Shown here: one piece after another, positions 1-12,095 of the stretch
Position numbering within the stretch: position 1 is the stretch's first letter
Layout: every line of letters starts with the position of its first letter
Source of the DNA: Lactuca virosa
Lineage: Eukaryota; Streptophyta; Magnoliopsida; Asterales; Asteraceae
Direction: 5' to 3'
Assembly: GCA_928212115.1 (NCBI GenBank)
Contig: CAKMRJ010005634.1
Span: forward strand, 177,380,791 to 177,444,790
DNA: 64,000 nt
The notes under the pieces: model-generated
Database searches by the model: none
What the model was told of the DNA's origin: nothing
Seen by the model: the letters and a program-made list of their open reading frames with translations, nothing else
Translations under genes and position numbers: made by a program

Positions 1-1272
1 TGGTTCTTTCAATGGTAGTGATCTTCAAGAAAGTTGTAAAGGGGAATCGGTATTTTTTTTGCCTATTCTACTTAATGCCTTACTTGAAAGTCCTAACAAA
101 ACTCAAAAGTATCTTAATAATGATGAAATGAATAAAGAGACTAATGGAATACCATATAGTATTGAACTACCCCAAGAAGTTGGTATCAAGACTCAAAAAA
201 TATACATATGGGCTCACAGAATCTTCTCAACAATGACACCATAAACTTGATGAAGCCACAAAGTCCAATGATTTCAAAAGAATTGACGTAGACTAATGTA
301 TAAACCTCAAAATGAGTGGGAGAAAGCTTACGATACTTGTATTATATATCGATGACATCTCATTGGCAAGTAGTGACTTACACTTGTTGAATTAATAAGA
401 TGCTCAACATTACATAAAACTAAGAATGTATAATGTTTTAGAGGTATTTGATTATTTCGATAAAGAGTTTTCCAAGTGCAAAGATATTAACAGTTCAACT
501 TTAGGATACATTTTTATGTTATCAAGTTGGCCAATTTCTTGGAAGAGCCATAGCCAAAGACTTATGAGTAACTCAACAATGATGGTTGAATAAATTGCGG
601 TGTACAATGCAATGGGTTGTGAAATATTGTTGAGAAATCTTATCAAATAGATAAAGGTCCTGAATTCCATCTCAATGTCGTTAAAGATTTACTATGAGAA
701 TTCTGCAACTATTAGTTTCTCGAATAATGATAAGTTCGAGTGGAGCAGGATTGAAATGATGATACAAAGTATATGCTCGTTCGAGAAAGAATGGAGGAAA
801 ACAAATTTTGTATTGAACATATTAGCACCAATAACATGCTAACTAATAATGTCACTAAAAATGTCTTGAAATCCAATACTTTTCATTGACATGTCACTAA
901 TATGGGAATAAGTTAAGATTTATTTTAATTTATTTCTAGCATAATGCCTTACTTACTTATTGTTATTATTGATGTAAGTTTCACGTACTTGACTTAACAC
1001 TCCTCCCTAAAGTTTGTTTGTCCATTCTTATTTGTGCACACTAACTTATCTGATGGAGAAACATAAAACCCTAAGATAAATGTCATTTTCGCCTATTTTA
1101 ATCCTTATACTCTATAAGAAGTAACAAAGTATAATTAATGGGGGTCCCGAGTAAAAAGTGATTCGTGAGGCTTTATCCTTTTACTTTGATATCATTGTAG
1201 AGTAAGATGAAATTAGTTTGACCAAATTAAGAATTAAACTTCTATAAATGATCTCAACGCCAAGTGGAAGAA
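1..1272 (+). pseudogene. Copia X: decayed RT-RNase H end of pol
   Basis: This is the 3' part of a Ty1-copia polyprotein that is no longer translatable. A reverse-transcriptase active-site box reads LYIDDISLAS near 337-370. An RNase H region follows at about 500-900, recognisable by TLGYIFML, SWKSHSQ, a tract resembling AEYIA, and a terminal segment ending in HVTNMGI. Several stops and frame changes break it. A purine-rich tract (AAGTGGAAGA) lies just before 1273, where the 3' LTR starts with TGTTGG. The element's 5' half lies outside the window. It is the oldest recognisable layer of the nest. Lineage is not assigned. Nothing functional is expected. Confidence 0.75.
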
Positions 1273-1286
1273 TGTTGGAATATAAT
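1273..1286 (+). repeat. Start of Copia X 3' LTR, split by insertion V
   Basis: The LTR opens with TGTTGGAAT directly after a degenerate polypurine tract. After 14 bases it is interrupted by element V. The interruption is supported by ATAAT immediately before V (1282-1286) and again immediately after V (51853-51857). Confidence 0.6.
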
Positions 1287-1367
1287 TGTAACACACGTCT
1301 TCCAAATTGGATCATTACAAGACATAAAGGAGTCAAAAGCATGGTTTTTGGGAAAAACCATTTGTCA

Positions 1368-1466
1368 TCACGTGACCATAGGGAGGTCACGACGTGACAT
1401 GCCAAGTTTGAGAACACGTATCCGGAAGGATGTCACGACGTGACATGAGTATGGTCACGATGTGGC
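1368..1466 (+). promoter_or_regulatory. Palindrome cluster in left half of V
   Basis: Perfect GTCACGACGTGAC palindromes lie at 1386-1398 and 1432-1444. A variant lies at 1454-1466 and an ATCACGTGACC site near 1369. All contain ACGT- or CGTGAC-type cores that plant bZIP factors are known to bind. A regulatory role is inference. Matching copies occur in the right half of V. Confidence 0.4.
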
Positions 1467-2136
1467 AATAGTTACAACTTAAGCCCTATTTGGTGGTCAA
1501 ACCAACAAATAAAGGGATAAAATAATAACAATTAAAACAAGTCACTTGCAACATCCTGATGATAAGGCACTTCAAAGTGTGACTCGTATTTAAGCACTCT
1601 TATCGCCTCATTTCACCCACCTTAACTGCCTCCATCCCTCTCATACGTTTGTGCAACCCTAGTTTCACCTTGAGGAGCCTTTTTAAGCTTAGAAATGTGT
1701 TTTGGTGCCTTCAAAGAAGAAGGAGTGGAACACTTGGATCTGGGATTTCTACTTCATTTGCAACCATTCTAAGGTAAAAAGCTTGCAACTTTATTCCTCT
1801 AGCATATAGATCAAGTTTTGGATGTCTTTATGGAGCTTTTTTGTTCCCAAAATGTTAGATCTTGAATATGGCATGTTCTTGACCTTTGATTTGTCCTTTC
1901 AGACCCTTGAAGGGGCCTTAAGTCATAAAAATGGGTTCCAAATGGTTAGTTTTGCTTCATGCATCATTTAGAAGGTCTTAATGGAATAAGACCTTATGTT
2001 AAGAACTTATTTGACATGCTAGGTCATAAAGTTGGAGAATTTATGACTCCTAAGAGTATTTTAGCCATGGATCTGAAGTTTGGACATAAGAGCTTAAGCC
2101 ATTAAGCTCTTAATGGAATTTTTGGATTTGCGAGGG

Positions 2137-2252
2137 TACGCCCCGCATACTTGGAGTACGCCTTGCGTACGAGGTCAACCACCCCGATGGTGGTCAACCT
2201 GCAATACTTCGAGTACGCCCAGCATACCTCCGGAGTACGCCCTGCATACGCA
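2137..2252 (+). promoter_or_regulatory. GTACGC-type palindromes in A 5' LTR
   Basis: Four related sites of the form GTACGCCNNGCRTAC lie in about 115 bases, for example GTACGCCTTGCGTAC near 2156. Several have decayed at CG positions (GCATAC in place of GCGTAC). The 3' LTR and the LTRs S and E carry better preserved versions. A protein-binding role is inference. Confidence 0.4.
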
Positions 2253-2269
2253 CCCTGAGTTAACTCGGT

Positions 2270-2345
2270 CATGTTGACTCAGTTGGGTTGACTCGGCTTG
2301 GGTTGACTTAGTTCACCTAGTTGGTTTGACAAGTTGACTTTGACC
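2270..2345 (+). promoter_or_regulatory. W-box cluster in A 5' LTR
   Basis: Six TTGAC cores fall within about 75 bases (TTGACTC twice, TTGACTT twice, TTGACA, TTGACC). TTGAC(C/T) is the known binding site of WRKY factors in plants. The cluster is conserved in the 3' LTR at about 40655-40740. Whether it drives stress-responsive transcription of the element is inference. Confidence 0.4.
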
Positions 2346-2732
2346 AAGTTTTACCTTGAGGGTATTTTGGGTATTTTGGGATTTTTATGTAAATTGGTCA
2401 TTTATAGGAATAGGTGTCAGTTAGAGAACTGAGATTCAGAGTCGGGACCTCATCAACTTCTATTCAGTTTGTGAGGTGAGTTTTCCTCACTGTACTTGCG
2501 GGTCGAAGGCACCAAGGCTGGCCCTTTGGATTTGATATCCTGTTATGTGATAGTATGTTATCATGTTTTAGTGATTTGTTAGATCTGTATCCTGGTATAT
2601 AGGATGTTGCTATGCTTAGTGATCAGTAGATATGTCTGTTCGTTTATTGGTTGATTATATGTTCATATGTTATGTATATGTGCACATATTTGGTTGGTGG
2701 TTGAGGCTTTAATGCTTTGTGCATCAGCCAAC

Positions 2733-2880
2733 AGACCGGGGGCATTCCAACCCGATAGTTGATGGGCCTAAGGAGTATTCCAACCCGATGGTTGACTGGA
2801 TCCATAATTTATTGGCATTCCAACCTGATGGTTGAAGGGCCTTGGGTATTCCAACTCGATGGTTGATTGGAGCCGAGATG
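2733..2880 (+). repeat. Short tandem array (ATTCCAACCCGATGGTTGA) in A 5' LTR
   Basis: Four copies of a unit built around ATTCCAACCCGATGGTTGA recur with spacings of roughly 30-55 bases. The 3' LTR holds six copies at 41114-41310, so copy number has changed since insertion. Confidence 0.7.
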
Positions 2881-3100
2881 TTGTTATTATATATATTATT
2901 TGTTTGTGTCTTCGTACTTTGGGGGATCTCACTAAGCGTTGGCGTACAGTTTTGGGTTATGTTTCAGGTACTTCAGATGAATGCGGGAAGGCGAAGGCGT
3001 GACCATACACATCCTTATGTTTTGACTTATGATTTTGGGAGACTCTGATGTGAAAATGATTTGAAAATTATGTTTGTGAACGATTTGTGAATTTGTGTTG

Positions 3101-3426
3101 TGTTGGGTCTAGAGTGTTGTGTCATATGGGCTTAATGTTGATATTTTGATTACCCGGTTTGGGCCTGTCCAACCGTGGTTTAAGCATTAGGGTTAGCTTA
3201 TATATTTTGCATGCATGTATAGCTTTAGGGTCAGACGTTCTCATTAATAGCTTTTAAATTTGTAACCCTAAACACACCTCTACAGTCGAAGTTTATCATC
3301 GAGCTCTTCTGAGGTGTGAGATATTAATCATTCGACATCTTTTGATCCATCCTTGTGTTCTTTGATTGCTTCATTCTTGTTTACCTGTTTTGAATCTATC
3401 GATCTAATAGCGCAATAATCCGATCA
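3101..3426 (+). repeat. Copia-1 5' LTR
   Basis: The LTR runs TGTTGGGTCTAG...ATCA and is directly repeated at 15457-15781. A TATATATT box at 3199-3206 is the likely promoter TATA. CATGCATG just after it is an RY-type motif. The A-to-LTR junction leaves a clean TGTTG duplication. Confidence 0.9.
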
Positions 3427-3427
3427 G

Positions 3428-3441
3428 TTGGTATCAGAGCA
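3428..3441 (+). other. Copia-1 primer-binding site
   Basis: TTGGTATCAGAGCA lies one base after the 5' LTR. TGGTATCAGAGC is the standard complement of the 3' end of plant initiator methionine tRNA, the usual copia primer. Confidence 0.9.
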
Positions 3442-3619
3442 GGAGACTGTGTAATATATACACATCTTTTCTGTTTGAAGAATCCATTTGGGTTTCCGCT
3501 TTTATCGAATATATAGAAGTCGTCTTCTTCTTGTCGACGGTGTATCTGGTGTTCGATAAAACCCTAGTTTCAACTTTACAAGTCTGATTCAAGCAGATTA
3601 AAAGCAGAAGATTTTCATC

Positions 3620-5664
3620 ATGTCTCACGACGATTCTCAAGTCAATCCAATCAATATCTCCAACAGTATAGGATCCACTACGAGGGTTCCATTCTTTATA
3701 CTCAAGATTATGAAGTATGGGAGCATCACTTTGAAGACTACGTCATTGGATCTGAAGACAATGGCTATCTTATCTGGGAAGCAATAACATTGGGTCCGTT
3801 TGTTCACTCTGGAATGAACAGAACGATCAAGACTCAAAAAGAGTATAACCAACTCTTGGTGGACGTAGAGAAGATCCCTCAAGACGAAAAAGACAAGGTG
3901 TTATGCAATGTTAAAGCCATGAGAATGAGCATATTCGCTTTGCAAGTCGATACTTTCCATTTAGTAAGTTCATGCACTATAGCTAAAGAAATATGGGATA
4001 GGTTGAAAGAATTATATTCGACTGATGAGGATCTAGAGCACTCGATCCAAACCCTATTGCTCTCTGAGTTCGATGCTTTCGAACAAAAACCAAAAGAGAA
4101 ACTCATTCAGACATTCTATCGTTTCAACCATCTGCTTAGCAAAATGAAGTATGGTATTGAAAGGAAGGTGATCGAACAAAAGGTCACGTTTATGATTGGA
4201 TTAAGACCCGAATGGATGGCAGTGGTCTCGACTGTGAAGGCACATGAGCAATTTAAGTCCTACTCGCTGGCGAAACTAATGGGTATACTTAAATCTCATG
4301 AAAGCGTGGTGTCTAAGGAAGCAAAAGTAGTTTCGGGTGTAGGTTCTCTGGCCCTTGTTTCTAAGAGCAAGAGTGTGGCAGGCAAAGAGGAAGAATCTGA
4401 TATGTAAGAGTGCGATCTGACTAATGAAGAATATGCAATGATGGTAACGAACCCAAAGAAGTTTGCTCGTAAAAAGTTCCCAGTCAGCAAGAACCGATAC
4501 TGGCAAGGAAGCTATAGCTCTGAAAAGACGAAAGAGGAGAGCAAGAACACTAATCAGAAGGACGATGAGAAGAAGGAGAGAAAGCTTGTCGGAGATTCAG
4601 GATATGACTGCAACTATTGTCACGGCAAGAACCAATTTGCTAAGGATTGCATGCTGAGAAAGATGCCTGAGACAAAGGATGATGAAGATGACGAAGCTTA
4701 CCATATGCGTAAGTTGGAGGAGATAAAGAAGAAGAAAGCAACTAACGTTTCTATGAATGCTTTAATTGTGCAGGAACATGTTATTGATGATGAGTTTGGT
4801 CGAGTAGAAGTCTGGTCAACAGACTCTGAAGATGAAGAGGTACGCAGATCCTCGCATGGAAGAGCTTATGTGGCGAGAGAACGAGTTACTGAGTCGGCTG
4901 GGACATGCTTAATGGTAACAACCGAAGGTAAGCATGAGGAAGCGAAGCTTAAGGAAGACAAATGTTTCTCTTCCAAGCCTGTGAGTGAAAAGATCAGCGA
5001 TTGCGATCAGTTGATTAAGAAGGTACAATCTATCCTAGAATCACTTAAAATACCAGTAACAAACTACGAAAAAGAATTAAATGAATTAAAATTCAAGTTT
5101 TCTAACTTAAGTGGCAGTCTTATGCAAACTCGCTTAGCAAATTCTTACCTAACTGACCAACTCAGCAGGGAGTCTTCCAAGAGTGAGAAGAGAAGAATGT
5201 GGATACAGCAGAAGGAGTCAGATTTAGTTAGGGCTAGGGATGAACTTATTTATGTGCAACGAGACAATTTGAAGTATTTAAAACAAAGAAATGTTTTCAG
5301 TTTGATTGCTAAACTCTTATATACTAATATCACCCAGTTACATCTAGATTGTGAGATAGGTAAAAAGATTCATAAAATGATTTTGCCTTTCCTTGAATTT
5401 AAGGAGGACGAACTCATTGCTGAATGTGAATCTATAATGTCCTCAGATGAGCTTTCAGTGACATACAAATATGGACTGGACAAAATTGAGGCTTTTATTG
5501 AGTCCAAAGAACATAAATGTATGTTAAAGAATTTGTTGGACGAAAATGATAAATTAAAAATCAAAACCGAGACCATACAGAAGTTTGACTCATCCAATGT
5601 CAAATTAAGTTCAGAAAATAAAATGAATTTAGAAACCACTTCTGAATTTGATGAAGAAAAATGA
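3620..5664 (+). pseudogene. gag: Copia-1 gag
   Basis: The start at 3620 (MSHDDSQVNP) is the first ATG after the leader and opens a UBN2-type gag. A one-base frameshift near 3690 moves the frame to the segment ILYTQDYEVW, and an in-frame stop lies at 4405-4407. Downstream are a CCHC zinc knuckle CNYCHGKNQFAKDC (about 4609-4650), an acidic stretch (VWSTDSEDEEV), and a long helical, probably coiled-coil region (about 5000-5600) rich in K, E, L and S. The product would coat genomic RNA in a cytoplasmic particle. This organisation is typical of SIRE-like gag. As it stands it is not translatable in one piece. Confidence 0.85.
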
Positions 5665-6767
5665 AATGAGCAAAATTTCTGTAGAGGACGAGATTGACTG
5701 TTCACAATTTCTCAAGAGCGAATCCGAAACAGCAAAATCGCTTGTATCTGAAAATTCCGTTGATTTCGCTCGCATTTCCAAGGATAAGTCCAAGGTCCTC
5801 AAAGAAAAGGCGGTAGTTTATCAAAAGGTGCAAACAGTGTTCGAACCAAGTATATGCTGTTGAAGGAATAACCAAGAAACAAACAGCAGAGTTGACCTCC
5901 TTGGTTGATAAAGATAATGCTGAAGGTTGTGACAACTACTTCTGGTCTGCACCCATAGACAATGCAGACGAAACGGTTGGCCTGTCGGAGCGAACCTCAT
6001 GGAGAGTCAAGGGTAGATACATGGCTGAACCCATCAACAAACCTTCAAGTTTTGATAAGCCAAGTTCAAGCGGCACGAAAGAGATACCAAACGAACCAAT
6101 GAAAGCATCAAGAATATCTTCAACAACAACCGAAAAACATGAGGAGAAACCGAAACCAAGAGCGAATATTCATAAATCTCAAGAGCAACTTGCTGAACAG
6201 AAACGCCAGAGGAACAAAAGATACATGAAGAACCTCAATGAGAGAAAACAGTTTTGGCAATCCCAAAACCCTAATTATGTTCACTCTAAAAGGGCGTCCA
6301 ATCCCAAAGCAAATGACAAATCAAGGGACAAATCTCCTTCAAGCAATCATTGCCACACAAGTAGTCAGACAAACTGAAAAGGAAGTTTCGGTCCCAACTC
6401 TTACTACGCCAAGAACCGAAAGTCAAGTTTCGATCCTAAATCCCATTCTCCTCACTCGCAACCAAAACCAAACCCGGTGGAGGATATCAAAGGAAAGGGA
6501 AAGCTCGTCTCTAATAATGAAGCACAAGTTAAGAAAAAGTCAGCTAACCTTAGGACTCCAAAGAAAAACTCAACTGAAAAACCAACTAACAATAACACAC
6601 CCCAATTGAAGCAAGATAAAAATAAAATCAAAGTTTACACCATCAAACGAAAAGATGAAACCACATTAATAAAAAGAACATATTTGGTTGATCTTTCTGT
6701 TGCAATTCCCTATTCTGTAAAAGACTCACCAGGGCCCAAGAGACTTTGGGTTCCTAAATCTGCTTAA
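5648..6767 (+). pseudogene. Copia-1 gag C-terminal linker, frameshifted
   Basis: Low-complexity coding sequence rich in S, N, K, E and Q continues from the gag coiled coil toward protease, in pieces at 5648-5863, 5892-6377 and 6477-6767 in different frames. The last piece ends with VKDSPGPKRLWVPKSA just before protease, where intact SIRE-like elements have a similar junction. No enzymatic motif is visible. Confidence 0.6.
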
Positions 6768-6769
6768 TT

Positions 6770-8197
6770 TTGCAGGTTATCAGTGACGAGCAGTTTGACG
6801 AAGAATGGTATATTGACAGTGGCTGCTCTCGTCACATGACAGGAAGGAGGGAAGAGCTTAGGGAGTTTCGGTCCCTTAAGGATGGTGGATGTGTAAAATA
6901 TGGAAACAACTCATATGGCACGATCAAAGGATATGGGATGATTACAAATGGCGAATTTTCGATTCGTAAATTAGCTTATGTGGAAGGATTGTATCATAAT
7001 CTAATCAGCGTCTCTCAACTGGTTGTGGGAACTGGATTAAAGGTTTCGTTCGATGACGAGGGTTTGGAGATCATCGAGAAGAAAACTAAGACAGTCCTGT
7101 TGAAATCCATGCGCAAAGGCGAGATGTATCCTTTGAATCTCAACCCAATAATAGGAAAGCCAGTTGTATGCCTACTGAAAAAGGCGAACTCAGATGAAAG
7201 TTGGTTGTGGCACTGAAGACTCTCGCACCTGAACCTCAAAGATATCAATAAGCTGGTGCTTGGGGATCACGTGCGTGGACTTCCTATTCTCAAATTTGAC
7301 AAGGAACATCTGTGCGCAGCATGCGAGATAGGCAAGCAAAGCCGAAAGAGTCACCCTTCTCGTATCAACACAAAGATCATCGAACCTCTTGAACTATTGC
7401 ACAACGACCTATGTGGCCCTTCGGCTATCGAAAGCATCGGTGGTAGTAAGTTTATACTTGTAATTGTAGATGATTTTTCATGCTTCACCTGGGTTTTCTT
7501 TCTTAAACAGAAATTAGAGGCGACTCCCAAGCTGAAGGTTTTTATCAAGCAAGTGGAATTGCAGTTGCGAAAGGTGGTAAGAAACATAAGAAGCGATAAT
7601 GGTCTAGAGTTCAAAAATAAAGACTTTGAAGAGTTTCTGGCTGAAAAGGGAGTAACTCACAACTTCTCTGCTCCCTATACTCCACAACAGAATGGGATCG
7701 TTGAAAGGCGAAACCGTTCATTGTGTGAAGCCGCCCGAACCATGCTGAGTTTCGCTTCTCTTCCATTATACTTCTGGGCAGATGCTATAGCTGCTGCTTG
7801 TTACACACAGAACCGGTCCTTCCTCAACAAGCGATTTTCCATCACTCCATACGAGATTTTGAATAATCGCAAGCCCAATGTAAAGTTTTTCCATGTGTTC
7901 GGTTCAAGATGCTTTATTTTCAACTCCAAAGAAAACCGAAACAAGTTTGATGTAAAGGCAGATGAAGGGATCTTTCTTGGCTCTTCGCTTACTTAAAAAG
8001 CATATAGGGTTCTGAATAAACGCTCAAGGAAAATAGAAGAAACCTACTATGTAACTTTTGATGATAATTACATGAAGAAGATTCAAGCAAGCGAAGGTTC
8101 AACGGAAGAAATCTTTCCAGAATCAGGTCAAGTCTCAATTCCCATTTCCAATCTGTTTGAAGAGTACATGCTGCTCTTTGAGGACCAGAGAAGGTGA
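6770..8197 (+). pseudogene. pol: Copia-1 protease and integrase
   Basis: The aspartic protease motif is WYIDSGCSRHMTG (about 6806-6845). The integrase zinc domain follows as WLWH...RLSHLN...CAACEIGKQSRKSH, interrupted by a TGA between WLWH and RLSHLN at 7214-7216. The catalytic core (about 7400-7700) shows HNDLCGPSAIES, VDDFSCFTWV, RSDNGLEF and YTPQQNGIVERRNR, so the D,D,E triad appears present. A second stop lies at 7994-7996. The integrase end carries the usual copia GSRCFIFN...FDVKADEGIFLG segment. Function would be particle maturation and insertion of cDNA. Confidence 0.9.
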
Positions 8198-10432
8198 TCC
8201 ACTCAGAAGCGAAAGCAGCAGATAACAATATCGATACCTTGAAGAAAATCATCGATGAAGCTACTAAAGACATGGAAAGCGAACCTCAACAACCAACCGA
8301 GAAGCAGACTCAAAGCGAACCTACTGCAACAGATGATCATCCAACTACCAATGACCCTCCAAGAGAAAGCTCTATACTCCAGGGGGAGGGTTCGTCTACA
8401 CCAAAAACAACCGAATTGCCTTATCAGGGGGTGAATCCATCACAAGGCCCAACCCATGAAGGTCCATTCGAGGGGGACAATCCAGATTCTGACATGGGAT
8501 ACGCTTCGCCATTTGAGGGGGAGAATAAGAATACAAATGACGAAGGAGATGAATCAGAACTTGAAGTAGAAGTAAATGCTGAGCTGGATCCTGCCTATGA
8601 TCCAAATTACCCTCCTCTCATAAAATGGACAAAGGATCATCCTAAAACTCAAATCATTTTGGTGAATCATCTGAGGGAGTTCTCACACGCTCTCAACTGA
8701 AGGCGAAGCAAGCTGCTTTATTCTCTCAAGTAGAATTCTGCATGTTTAATTCGTTTGTCTCCAAAATTGAACCGAAAACGGTAAATGCTGCTCTTGATCA
8801 CTCTGATTGGGTGCAAGCTATGCAAGACGAACTCCATGAGTTTGAACGAAATCGTGTTTGGAGGCTGATTCCCACACCAAAGGATGTATCTGTAGTCGGT
8901 TTAAAATGGGTTTTTAGAAATAAGTTAGATAAAGAAGGCAACGTAATTCGCAACAAAGCGAGGCTCGTGGTGAAAGGATATTGTCAGGAAGAAGGAATAG
9001 ATTATGAAGAGACCTTCGCTCCTGTAGCAAGGTTGGAATCAGTGAGAATCTTTCTGGCATATGCTGCACATAAAAACTTCGAAGTTTTCCAAATGGATGT
9101 AAAATGTGCTTTCTTGAATGGAGAACTAGAAGAAACGGTATATGTTGAACAACCACCCGGATTTGTGAACGAGAAGTATCCTGATCACTGCTACATACTG
9201 GATAAAGCAGTCTATGGTTTGAAGCAAGCCCCGAGAGCCTGGTATGAAACTCTAACACGTTTTCTCAAAATGTCAAAATTCAAACAAGGTTCGGTTGACC
9301 CAACCTTCTTTCGCAAGAAAGAGGGCGAACACTTAATGATAGTTTAGATTTATGTCGATGACATCATCTTCGGCTCCACGAATCCTAGCTTAACAGCTGA
9401 ATTCAGGAAGTTGATGGAGACTAAATTTGAGATGAGCGCAATGGGTCCGATTAACTTTTTCCTTGGATTGAATATAAGACAGGGACCAGAAGGCATCTTC
9501 ATTAATCAGGAAGCGTACACGAAGACTCTGTTGGCGAAGTTCGGCATGACGGGAGATTCCAAAGTAAAGTTTCCAATGGCATTTGGCACGAAACTGACTC
9601 CATCTCTTGAGAAACCGATTGTTAATGTGACTCTCTATCGTCAAATGATAGGTTCCTTTATGTATCTAACGGCTAGTAGACCGGACATAATGTTTTCAGT
9701 CTGCTATTGTGCAAGGTTTCAAGCAAATCCAAGAGAACCTCATATGGTTGCAGTGAAAAACATCTTCCGGTATCTGAAGCGAACATCGTCTCTCGGTCTT
9801 TGGCATCCTGCAAAATATGGCTTCTTTGTTCAAGCCTTCACGGACGCTGATCTTGGTGTGTGTGGATTGGACCGAAAGAGCACAACTGGTGGGTGCCAGT
9901 TTCTCGATGGTAAACTAGTCGGCTGGCAATCAAAGAAACAAACTTGTGTGTCTCTTTCCACAGCCGAAGCTGAGTACATCGCTGCAGCATCCTGTACATC
10001 ACAAGTCATATGGATACAAAGCCAACTTAGAGACTATGGCTTATGCATGAAGAAGATTCCTCTCTACTGTGACTCAGAAAGTGCGATTCGAATATGTCAC
10101 AATCCAGTGCAACACTCGAAGACTAAACATATTGCACTAAGATACCACTTCATAAAGGACCATGTGGAAGATGGTAACGTTGAAGTTCACTTCGTTCGGT
10201 CCTCAGATCAACTGGCTGACATCTTCACTAAGGCCCTACCAGAAGCAAGCTTTAATAAGATTCTACAAGGCTTGGGAATGATGGAAGCTGAGTCGGTACC
10301 GAAACCTCTTCGTTTCACAAAAAAATTGGAGAAGCGAAATAGAGCGAACGCTCGGTCTATTTCGGTTCCAGAATTTTTGGGAACCGAAATGAACCGAACG
10401 CTCGGTCCATTTCGCTTCATCTTTATGAAGTT
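8194..10432 (+). pseudogene. pol: Copia-1 reverse transcriptase and RNase H
   Basis: An acidic linker (8194-8700) leads, after a frame change, to [42 protein letters not shown] and [12 protein letters not shown] (8800-9250). An in-frame TAG sits immediately before the YVDDIIFGS active-site box (9346-9348). RNase H runs to about 10270 with SFMYLTASRPD, FTDADLGVCGLDRKSTTG, STAEAEYIAAA, CDSESAIRICHNP and DQLADIFTKALP. The domain set is complete, so loss of function is due to point lesions, several of them compatible with C-to-T decay of methylated DNA. Confidence 0.9.
10359..10390 (+). other. Perfect 11-bp hairpin at the pol 3' end
   Basis: ATTTCGGTTCC at 10359-10369 is the exact inverted repeat of GGAACCGAAAT at 10380-10390, with a 10-base loop. 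GAACGCTCGGTC occurs once on each side of it. It sits just downstream of the last conserved RNase H residues. RNA structure or a binding site is possible; no function is shown. Confidence 0.6.
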
Positions 10433-10506
10433 TGATTTCGGTTGTATGTTATGTATATCTTGTCTATCTTTTCGCTTACTTTTTATTTCTCTTTTATTTT
10501 CATTCC

Positions 10507-10748
10507 AAAAACTCCAAAAATATTTTTATTTTCTGTTTTTATTCTTTTTCAGAAATATTCAAAAACTCCAAAAATATTTTTATTTTCTGTTTTTATTCTT
10601 TTTTAGAAATATCCAAAACTCCAAAAATATTTTTATTTTCTGTTTTTATTCTTTTTCAGAAATATTCAAAACTCCAAAAATATTTTTATTTTCTGTTTTT
10701 ATTCTTTTTCAGAAATATTCAAAACTTCAAAAATATTTTTTTTGTTTG
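10507..10748 (+). repeat. 53-bp tandem array
   Basis: Four full copies and a partial fifth of a 53-54-bp A/T-rich unit repeat in register. The word ACTCC followed by poly-A starts at 10511, 10565, 10618 and 10671, and its variant ACTTC at 10724. Each unit holds ATATTTTTATTTTCTG and a polypyrimidine tract ending TTTTTCAGAAAT, so each contains a splice-acceptor-like sequence. The open frames across the array are artefacts of the repeat. Confidence 0.85.
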
Positions 10749-10749
10749 T

Positions 10750-12083
10750 TTCGTTTCGTTTTTTTGTTTGACGATCACAGATGCTATCTCAATTACAATT
10801 GAAGTTGGGGCAGGTATAACACTCTTATCTTTGTACTAGTTAAGTGTCCCTAGAAGCATGTTGCTGCATGTAGACCGAAGCCTCCTAGACTCTGAGTGAA
10901 GCCTTAATGATTCGATCGACACCTATCGTTTCTTCCCAATTAGGCTGCTAAATTCACTCCAGTCACGAGCTACCTTACTCTTCTCACAGTGAGTTAAGAG
11001 TTTTCTGCTTTGTCATTCTTAATTCGCAGAGGTACTTTCGGCTCCTTAACCACCTCATTTTTCTCCATCACGTTTCGCTCCACAATCGTAACCCTTGAGA
11101 CTCTCAGCAATTACCACTGAGGTTTATGGTTACACAACATTTGTGTTGATGATCTTAGACACGTTCACCACGTGCTGAGTGAGACCCAAAATCCAACACC
11201 TTGAATGAATTGACGGTGAAAGCTAAAATGTTCAAGCTATAACTTGTACCTCAAGAAATCTCCTTTTTAATTTTGCGTGATCTTTATGATATTGTCTATC
11301 ACCAAGACGTTTCTACCCATAAGATCCAGTTTCAGATTTGTTTTTGAGATTTCTTATTATTATCCAGTCACAAAATAAATTCTCCAACCTACTTGTTCAA
11401 CAGACCACATCGGTCTCACAAGTACTTCATCCTTCTTTCGGTCTTATTTTAAGTATCGAAGTTCGGTTGAAGCTAAACCACCCACTAAAGCCTATACTTG
11501 AAAAGATGCCTTTCAATGTTTCTTAACAAACATTTGATCGTATTTCACGGGAAACCACACAGACACTTCTCAGTCTCTCTTGACTTTGAAGGAAGAGATT
11601 CGTGCCCGGGATCATTCGTTTCATGTCTTCAAAGACATCACTTATATCCCATACACATCTTGCTTTATTTCTTTTTCTTTGGCACACTCTTGCACGAAGA
11701 TCTTTATGATTTTCCAAACTCTTGTTTGTGGTACTAATGGCACTTTTCAGATTTGTGCTTTCGGTTCTAACAGATATGGTGGTTCCCTTTCTTATGGAGG
11801 AGCGAAGGTTGCTTAACATGAAGCGAACGAATGAGTCTCGTTTGTAGCTCTTGTACTTAACTTTGACGCATTTTCAAAATTGAAGAGACGGTAATTGGAT
11901 AAGAATTCCACATGACTCATACGATAAGAATTTGGATTGGGTGCGTGAATTTGAAACGGTTCCTACACCCACGCCTGCTGATGTATATTTAGGGAAACCA
12001 AGCTGTCAAATCGTGCTTTTTCTGGCGACGTTTCAGAGATCGTATCATCATCACAGCGGATATTTTCTCTCTCCTGGAAACAG
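10750..12083 (+). other. Copia-1 spacer between pol and ORF3
   Basis: No protein domain is recognisable. The spacer is about 1.3 kb and carries short scattered open frames only. SIRE-like elements commonly have long non-coding stretches here. Confidence 0.6.
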
Positions 12084-12095
12084 TATAAAAGGGGG
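12084..12095 (+). promoter_or_regulatory. TATA box upstream of Copia-1 ORF3
   Basis: TATAAAAGGGGG is a canonical plant TATA box inside the element, about 105 bases before the ORF3 ATG. A pyrimidine-rich leader (CTTCTTCAACCTCTCTCTTG and CATCTTCTTCTTCACTAC) lies between, as in many plant 5' UTRs. Use as a separate promoter is inference. Confidence 0.55.

Noticed and set aside
1181..1417. 78-residue minus-strand frame
   Set aside because: It spans the Copia X/V junction and the V palindromes, so it is a chance frame.
2842..3048. Hydrophobic frame in the A 5' LTR, also present near 41306-41491
   Set aside because: It lies wholly in LTR sequence; presence in both LTRs reflects LTR duplication rather than coding.
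10432..10839. 135-residue hydrophobic open frame
   Set aside because: It is the translation of the 53-bp A/T-rich tandem array; its residues repeat with the DNA unit and have no domain.
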